Shown: positions 58,450-64,000 of the stretch, in pieces
How positions within the stretch are numbered: the first letter of the stretch is position 1
Layout of the letters: each line of letters begins with the position of its first letter
NCBI GenBank assembly: GCA_003194525.1
Contig: NBIV01000014.1
Location: 310,001-374,000 of the forward strand
Reading direction: 5' to 3'
Source: Gracilariopsis chorda
Taxonomy: Eukaryota; Rhodophyta; Florideophyceae; Gracilariales; Gracilariaceae
DNA: 64,000 bases
Program-made: the position numbers and the translations under genes
Notes under the pieces: generated by a model
Told to the model about the DNA's origin: nothing
Databases searched by the model: none
The model's input: the letters and a program-made list of their open reading frames with translations, nothing else

Positions 58450-60816
58450 ATGCTGGAAAAGCGCGGCGGGGAGACGGCACCCCAGAAAACAAGTGTTAAG
58501 AAACGCCGTAAGTTCTTCGTTCACGTTGACCGCAAGCCACAAGTTCAGGCCGCCAGGTTGGAATTACCGGTATGCATGCACGAACAAGAGATCATTGACG
58601 CCGTTCACCATAACGATGTCGTTCTCGTAAGCGGCGCCACGGGAACTGGGAAAACAACTCAAGTCCCTCAGTTTCTCGTTGAGGATGGTTTTGGAGATGC
58701 CGCGTCTCCTGAATACAAAGGAATGATCGCGGTCACACAGCCTCGCAGGGTAGCTGCCGTGACGTGCGCAAGAAGAGTGGCGTATGAAATGAATACAAGA
58801 CTCGGGTCCCTTGTGGGATATCACGTCAGGCACGATGCTAAGTTTGGAGAGGAGACCAAGATTAAATTCGTGACAGATGGGGTTTTGTTACGGGAAGTGG
58901 AGGATGATGTGTTGCTAAACAAGTATTCAGCAATCGTGATCGACGAAGTACATGAGAGATCAATGAACACCGACTTGCTTCTGGCATTCTTGTCACGTAC
59001 AACTGTTCTTCGACGCAAGCAGGAGAACTCTGTTGGTCGCCTCAAAGTGATTGTAATGTCCGCAACTCTGGATGTACAAGGGGTATTTGCGGGTGATGGG
59101 GCTCTGTTTCCCAATCCACCAATGGTGAAGGTGCCGTCCAGACAGTATCCGGTCACCATTCACTTTGCGCGCAGAACAGCTGAGGATTATGTGGATGAAT
59201 CTTTTCGCAAGGTGTCTCAGATCCATCGACGATTGCCTCAGGGAGGTGTGCTAGTATTCTTAAGCGGACGACAAGAGGTTGAAGAAGTATGCAAACGTCT
59301 TCGAGAAGAGTTTGGCAACCGAAAGATCGATATTAGAGATTCAGAAGGACAAAAGACAGGAATTGAGGTGATTCCGTTTTATGCTATGCTGGCAGATCAT
59401 TTGCAACGGCGAGTGTTTGATACTTTTGGAGAGGACATTCGTAAAGTAGTGGTAGCTACTAATATCGCGGAAACTTCGGTGACAGTACCTGGAATCTCCT
59501 ACGTGGTTGACTCTGGGCGTGTGAAGGAGAAGGTATATCGAAAGGCAGGGGGCGGACTACTTTCTGCGTATGAAGTGAAATGGGTTTCGCAGGCAAGTGC
59601 AGAGCAACGCGCGGGGCGTGGCGGGCGAACTGGAGCTGGACACTGTTACAGGCTATACTCTTCTGCTGTGTATGAGCAGCAATTCGAGGAGTTCAGGGCA
59701 CCCGAGATTGTGCGTGTTCCCGCAGATAGTATTGTTCTCCGGCTGCGAGCGATGGGGATTCGGCACGTGACCAAGTTCCCGTTTCCCACACGGCCTAACG
59801 TTGATGAGCTTGTCGCTGCTGAGAAGGTGCTTTTGCAACTGGGTGCGTTACATAGCGACCAGGATGGGCAGAACGGACAGCAGTGTCTACTAGGCGTAAC
59901 AAAGGTCGGACGTGAGTTGGCACGGATACCGCTACCACCTCGTTTTGGACGCATGCTTCTCGCGGCTTGGGAAGACGGGGATGCGTTTCCATACGCATGC
60001 AGACTTGCTGGGGTGCTGACTGTGGGGACGGTGCTGGAGCGCGGAGAGAAAGAAGCGCTGCACAAGGTATTCTACAAGGAGCGAGGTGAATTGTTGCGTG
60101 AAATGGGGGCAGTATGCGCGGCAGAGCATAGTGGACGACAAGACGGGAGGCTGGATGTGAGAAGCATAACGTCATTCTGTGGGACATTCGGACTGATTGG
60201 ACGAAGCGTGGTAGAGGCAATTCGGGTTAGTGAACAGCTGGAAGAATTGTTTGGATGGGCGCCAAGTGCGTTAGAACCGGCTGAGGACAGAACGGAGCGA
60301 GTGCTTGTTCGATGTTTTCTGAAGGCATTTGCTGACCAGGTTGGGCGGCGCATGAGACGGGACGAGGCGGCGGAGCTGGGGGTTGCGCCGAAGCGACTGC
60401 GAAGGGCGTTTGTGCTGCGGGGGGGGGATGGGGCATTCGTGGAAGGCAAGCATGTGGTGGATGAATCAGCGCAATTCGTGGTGTACTGGCAGCTCCTGGA
60501 ACGGGAGGCGAAGGTGAAGGGGGGCGGGGGCGGGGGCGCGGGAAGGGCAGAAATTCGAGACGATTACGACGAGATGGAGAGCGATTGCGAGGAGAGGGGG
60601 GGGGGTGCGACGCGTGCGGCGGGGGCGAAGGAGAAGTTTCTACGGGGGGTTTGCGCAATAGAAAAGGAGTGGCTCGTAGAAGACGCGAGGCAGCTGTGCG
60701 AATTGCGGGAGGTGGGGGGGGGGCGGTTGGGGCAGAGGGGGGGGAAGAGGATGGTGGAGGCGGGCGTGACGTACGGGGGGTGGCCGTTGGGACGCGTGCG
60801 GGTGACGCCATCATAG
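58450..60816 (+). CDS. DHX37: DEAH-box RNA helicase of the Dhr1/DHX37 type, 788 aa
   Basis: ATP-driven RNA helicase. Dhr1/DHX37 removes U3 snoRNA from pre-18S rRNA in the nucleolus. The order is: basic head (VKKRRKFFVHVDRK), LPVCMHEQEIIDAV, VSGATGTGKTTQVPQFL (motif I, about 60-75), AVTQPRRVAAVTCARRVAYEM (Ia), IVIDEVHERSMNTDLLLAF (motif II, about 160; DEVH in place of DEAH), VIMSATLD-type VIVMSATLDVQGVFAG (III), VVATNIAETSVTVPGISYVVDSG (V), QASAEQRAGRGGRTGAGHCYRLY (VI), then winged-helix and ratchet regions and a C-terminal FVVYWQLLEREAK. The N-terminal extension of yeast Dhr1 (several hundred residues) is missing. A Gly-rich insert precedes the end. Prp2/Prp22-type relatives are less likely. 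Confidence 0.85.
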   Translation: MLEKRGGETAPQKTSVKKRRKFFVHVDRKPQVQAARLELPVCMHEQEIIDAVHHNDVVLVSGATGTGKTTQVPQFLVEDGFGDAASPEYKGMIAVTQPRRVAAVTCARRVAYEMNTRLGSLVGYHVRHDAKFGEETKIKFVTDGVLLREVEDDVLLNKYSAIVIDEVHERSMNTDLLLAFLSRTTVLRRKQENSVGRLKVIVMSATLDVQGVFAGDGALFPNPPMVKVPSRQYPVTIHFARRTAEDYVDESFRKVSQIHRRLPQGGVLVFLSGRQEVEEVCKRLREEFGNRKIDIRDSEGQKTGIEVIPFYAMLADHLQRRVFDTFGEDIRKVVVATNIAETSVTVPGISYVVDSGRVKEKVYRKAGGGLLSAYEVKWVSQASAEQRAGRGGRTGAGHCYRLYSSAVYEQQFEEFRAPEIVRVPADSIVLRLRAMGIRHVTKFPFPTRPNVDELVAAEKVLLQLGALHSDQDGQNGQQCLLGVTKVGRELARIPLPPRFGRMLLAAWEDGDAFPYACRLAGVLTVGTVLERGEKEALHKVFYKERGELLREMGAVCAAEHSGRQDGRLDVRSITSFCGTFGLIGRSVVEAIRVSEQLEELFGWAPSALEPAEDRTERVLVRCFLKAFADQVGRRMRRDEAAELGVAPKRLRRAFVLRGGDGAFVEGKHVVDESAQFVVYWQLLEREAKVKGGGGGGAGRAEIRDDYDEMESDCEERGGGATRAAGAKEKFLRGVCAIEKEWLVEDARQLCELREVGGGRLGQRGGKRMVEAGVTYGGWPLGRVRVTPS

Positions 60817-61285
60817 TGTGGCTGAGCTGAAGTGGAGAGCGGGCGGCGCAGTGCACTGACGTGGTGGGCGGCGCGGCGACGACGACGCAAGCGGGGCGCC
60901 GCGTGCTGGTACAACACGGCGTGCTTTCGAAAGCGCAGCTGAGCGAACGCGTGCGCGCCGCACGCGCGCGCGTGTAGGCGCGCCGTGCTGGCGCTGGCGC
61001 TGGCGCTGGCGTGGCGCGCGCGCGCGCGCTCGCCGCCGCGCTCGCTTTGCCGCGCTTGACCGCCGCCTTGGACTGACTGCTCACTGAGCTCTCGCCGTCA
61101 CGCCGCCCGTGCGCCATTAGTGCCGCGAGAGCGTCGCCGCCCCTGCCCGCCCCCCGGCCACACGAAAGCGCACCTCACGGTTGCAACACACCCCCCATCG
61201 CCCTGTGCTGCCGCCTATAAGACCCTTTTTCCACCCCCCCATCCCGCCGTCATCCAAAACCACTCACTCAACTCCCCCTTCCAAC
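60817..61285. promoter_or_regulatory. GC-rich promoter region of the CLC gene, TATA at 61216
   Basis: 469 bases. GCTGGC is repeated four times and runs into alternating CG (60985-61030), a sequence type that can form Z-DNA. TATAAG at 61216-61221 lies 70 bases before the ATG at 61286. Confidence 0.5.
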
Positions 61286-63138
61286 ATGACCGATAGCGAT
61301 TCCGAAGATGTCCGCTTCCCCCTTTCCTCCCCTTCGCAACCCACTCACTCAACTTCTAACAACCCCCCCCCCAAGCGCCCCTCCCCCAAACTCACCCCGA
61401 AATCAGCACCGGCGCCATTGACTCAATCACCTCCCTCACCCCCGCGACAAGCCTCTAGATATATCACCCAGTGAGCCAAGGGAGAGCTCCCCATTGCTCC
61501 CAGCATCCGTCCGTGATGCACCCTTCCAGCCCTCCATCGTCGACCAGCCCCAGCCCGACAACCCCCACCTCAAGCCGAGGTACGGCATGAAAGCCTTCCT
61601 GGACGATTGCTCTGATATGCAAAACGGTTCCGTTCCCGTCAGTTTCCTCATTGCCGTCGTCATTGGCATCGTGTGCGGCTTCGCCGCCTTTCTGTACTAC
61701 GAAATGCTCGAGTTCTTCCTGCGCTTCTTCTGGGAAACCGCCCCCGAGTTCTTGTCGGAGCACCTCTTCTGGCCCACCTGCCTGCATTGGGTTTGGATTC
61801 CTATCGTCTGCGCCCCGCTAGCCGTGCTTGTCGGCGTTGGAATCAAGCTCATTGGCTTCCCTGGCGATCTGGCCTACACCATTAAATGCGTCCACAAGGA
61901 CGGCTACATCGCGCTTGACCACGTGTTGCCTATGCTTGTGGTGTCGCAGGTGTCCATTGTGGGCGGCGCTTCCTTGGGTCCTGAAGCGCCGCTCGTCGCC
62001 ATTTGCGCCTCCATTGGCGGCTGGATTTCGACCGCAGTGTTCAAGCAACGCTACAAGAACCTGGTCAGAAAGCACACCTTGTGCGGTATGGCCTGTGCGC
62101 TTGCCGCTTTCTTCGGCGTCCCTCTCGGCGGCTCTCTGTTCGCTCTGGAGGTTAACAGCCGGCTCGGATACGAGTACTACGAACATGCGCTGGAGGCTAT
62201 TGCTTCGGGAACAATTTGTCTCGTTGTGTTCCGTACGCTGGCTCAACTGCCTATTGAGCCTATCTACAAGTTCACTGCAGTGAAATTGGAGGCGTCGTCC
62301 ACGCAGTTTGTGCTCACTGGTGCGCTGCTCGGACTTATTGGCGCGGGTATTGCCAGCTTGTTCGCACACGGTCACAAGGCTATTGTGAAGCGTCTGAAAA
62401 AACTGGGCTGGCACGACGACCCTGTCAAACTGTCCATCTTTGGAGGTGTCGGTATTATCATTCTTGGAATTCTCATCCCGCATACGTTGTTCTGGGGTGA
62501 GTATGAAATGCAAACAATTGGCTCACTGTCTCCGGCCGCCAAGCTGCCGCATATCTGGCCGACTACTGGTCTCACTGGGTTTGAAATAACAGGCTTTGGA
62601 AGCGCGGTGCTTGCCGGGTTTGCCAAGCTGTTGGCGATTTCGTTCTCCGTCGCCGGTGGATACCGCGGCGGTTTCATTTTCCCGTTCTTCGCGGCGGGCG
62701 CTTCTTTCGGAAGAGCGATCTGGTATCTTTTCCCGGGAATGTCTCCAGTGGTGGCCATTCTGAGCATGGCTGCTGGCATCAACGTAACAATTACGAGAAC
62801 CACTTTGGCGACGACACTGATTCTTGCGGGTCTTGCTGGCGAGATTAATGCCATTTCTGCGGTTCTTGCTGCTTCTCTTTCCGCGGCGTTTGCGTCTTAT
62901 TACATGGTAAGTTGGGTGATTTTGTGCAGTTTTCTTTTTTTTCTGCGGCGATTCGGTTTCTGACAGCCACTCTTTTTGGACGATGTGTTTACAGCCGTTT
63001 ATTGAAGCGCAGCAAGGGCGTGAAGACATATTTGAGGCTCAGTTGCACAGGTACACATTCCACAACGCGTGGGGAAAGGACGATGACACAATCAAGTATG
63101 AGGGCTCCCAAATTGCAACTGACGTCGAGAGTCAGTAA
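61286..63138 (+). CDS. CLC-type chloride channel/transporter, about 551 aa, three exons
   Basis: Exon 1 61286-61470 codes a Ser/Pro-rich head (MTDSDSEDVRFPLSSPSQP). A GTGAGC donor at 61471 and an AG at 61578-61579 give a 109-nt intron that avoids the stop at 61472 and keeps frame. Exon 2 61580-62906. Intron 62907-62994 (88 nt, GTAAGT...TTACAG). Exon 3 62995-63138. The membrane core has GGASLGPEAPLV (gating Glu), FFGVPLGGSLFALEV, GGYRGGFIFPFFAAGASFG and AGINVTITRTTLATTLIL. There are no CBS domains after the core, only about 47 soluble residues (PFIEAQQGREDIFEAQLHRYTF...). The gating Glu suggests either a channel or a Cl-/H+ exchanger. The target membrane is unknown. Confidence 0.88.
62907..62994 (+). 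other. Intron 2 of the CLC gene
   Basis: GTAAGT at the 5' end, TTTACAG at the 3' end. An AG at 62963-62964 would bring a stop 12 codons later, so the second AG is the real acceptor. Confidence 0.8.
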
Positions 63139-64000
63139 TGGGGGGGCGGGGTTATGGCGCACCATCACTGACACGACCTCGAAGAGTGGTTTAGTGCACG
63201 GTTGCAGTACCGCTGGTACTGTACGGGCGACACGCGCGTGCACGTTTTGTTGCGCGGAAACGTCTCACGATTTGAAGAAATAGATACTGTTTTTTTACAA
63301 GAGAGTGGATGGAGCGCGGACAATGTGGCGCACTTTCTGCCTCTCAGGCGGGGGAATCGAATGCACTTGGCTGTCTCTGTTCTTTTTCGTTCATTTTTGT
63401 TTTGGCTGATTTATCTAACAGCAGTAGTGAAGTAAAGTGGTGCGCGCAATGGCTGACGCATTACCTCAAGCGCGCGTGTTGGGTGTGAAGGGAGGGAGTT
63501 ACGGGCGGAAGAGGTTTAGTGCTCGCACTTGTGTTCTGCTGCGCGGCGCTAACCGCCCATCCGAAATTTCGGCAGCGCGGGATGGGTGTGTTGCAAGGGG
63601 GTGCTCATGGGTGGCGGCCCTTTCGAGAGCGGAACCGTGGAACGGCGCAATTCTTTTCATGCCACGTGACGTTGGTTTTCTTCCGTCACGGAAGCATATG
63701 CTGCGTGACACTGTAAGCCATGTCGCGCCGTGCGCGCGCTCATATTTGAATTTTGAATCATTCCGCCCACCGCCGCTAGCAGCACAAATCCTATTCTGCA
63801 TCAAACAAACCAGCCATATCCTCGACGCCAAATATATACACAAACACAGCACATATTGTTTGGTATATTCTCTCTGCGCTGCACGGCAGCACGCCACATG
63901 TGTAACACCAGCGTTTAATGGACGAGTGAGGTCTGGCTCAACCGCCTGCCACAACCCAGCACAACTCCCCGTTTAATACGGGGCAACGCTTCTAACCGCA
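63139..64000. other. Region after the CLC gene, no gene called
   Basis: Open frames at 63202-63435 and 63437-63976 overlap frames on the other strand and have no motif. TATATA at 63831-63836 could belong to a gene beyond the window. Nothing else recognised. Confidence 0.4.

Noticed and set aside
60227-61117. A 296-residue minus-strand frame opposite the helicase end.
   Set aside because: Pro/Ala/Arg low complexity, mirror of G-rich helicase codons.
63437-63976. A 179-residue frame at the right edge.
   Set aside because: A competing frame of similar length on the other strand, mixed composition, no motif, near a likely promoter.
1-64000. CRISPR arrays, operons with ribosome binding sites, or other prokaryotic features.
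   Set aside because: Introns, chromodomain, MRT4, eL43 and transposon types show a eukaryotic nuclear genome. No regular spacer arrays seen.

Overview
The window is nuclear DNA of a eukaryote, most likely a red alga of the Chondrus type. This is inferred from mostly intron-free genes, a starch-binding (CBM20) protein, a flavoprotein with a plastid-type leader, closely spaced divergent gene pairs, and a sharp split between transposon-packed DNA (1 to about 39.1 kb) and a gene island (about 40 to 64 kb). The species itself cannot be read from the sequence.

The left part is a nest of transposons whose ends can be placed to the base. Ty3/gypsy element A (plus strand) runs from the window edge to its 3' LTR at 9814-10377 and holds a reversed solo LTR (8877-9441, duplication ACGTA). 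Element C (minus strand) survives as two pieces, 10378-11176 and 31701 to about 34.0 kb. Element B (11177-31700, duplication CCAGG) separates them. B was hit by a 7.0-kb CACTA/Plavaka-like DNA transposon (15957-22971, duplication CA) and by a pogo/Tigger element (28432-30491, duplication TA). Further right, a solo LTR of the B family (about 34688-35511) splits a decayed Myb/SANT-like gene, and a PIF/Harbinger-like element occupies 36389-39115 (duplication TAATA).

Three points stand out. The CACTA-like element has four long open frames: a transposase, a polytopic membrane protein, a nuclear-type coiled-coil protein and a small protein. The retroelement around it is riddled with stops. Elements A and B each carry a long antisense reading region between pol and the 3' LTR. 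Element C holds an unexplained cluster of the palindrome ACCANNTGGT.

The gene island contains a CBM20 protein divergent from a PIN-like carrier, a glutamine-rich unknown protein, a decayed aspartate aminotransferase copy with a SINE-like insert, a plastid-type FAD monooxygenase, an intact aspartate aminotransferase divergent from a large multi-domain glycosyltransferase, an unknown protein, the ribosome factor MRT4 divergent from ribosomal protein eL43, a small spliced coiled-coil gene, a Dhr1/DHX37-like DEAH helicase and a CLC chloride channel. MRT4, eL43 and Dhr1 all serve ribosome production. Recognised introns are 76-109 nt long with GT-AG ends.
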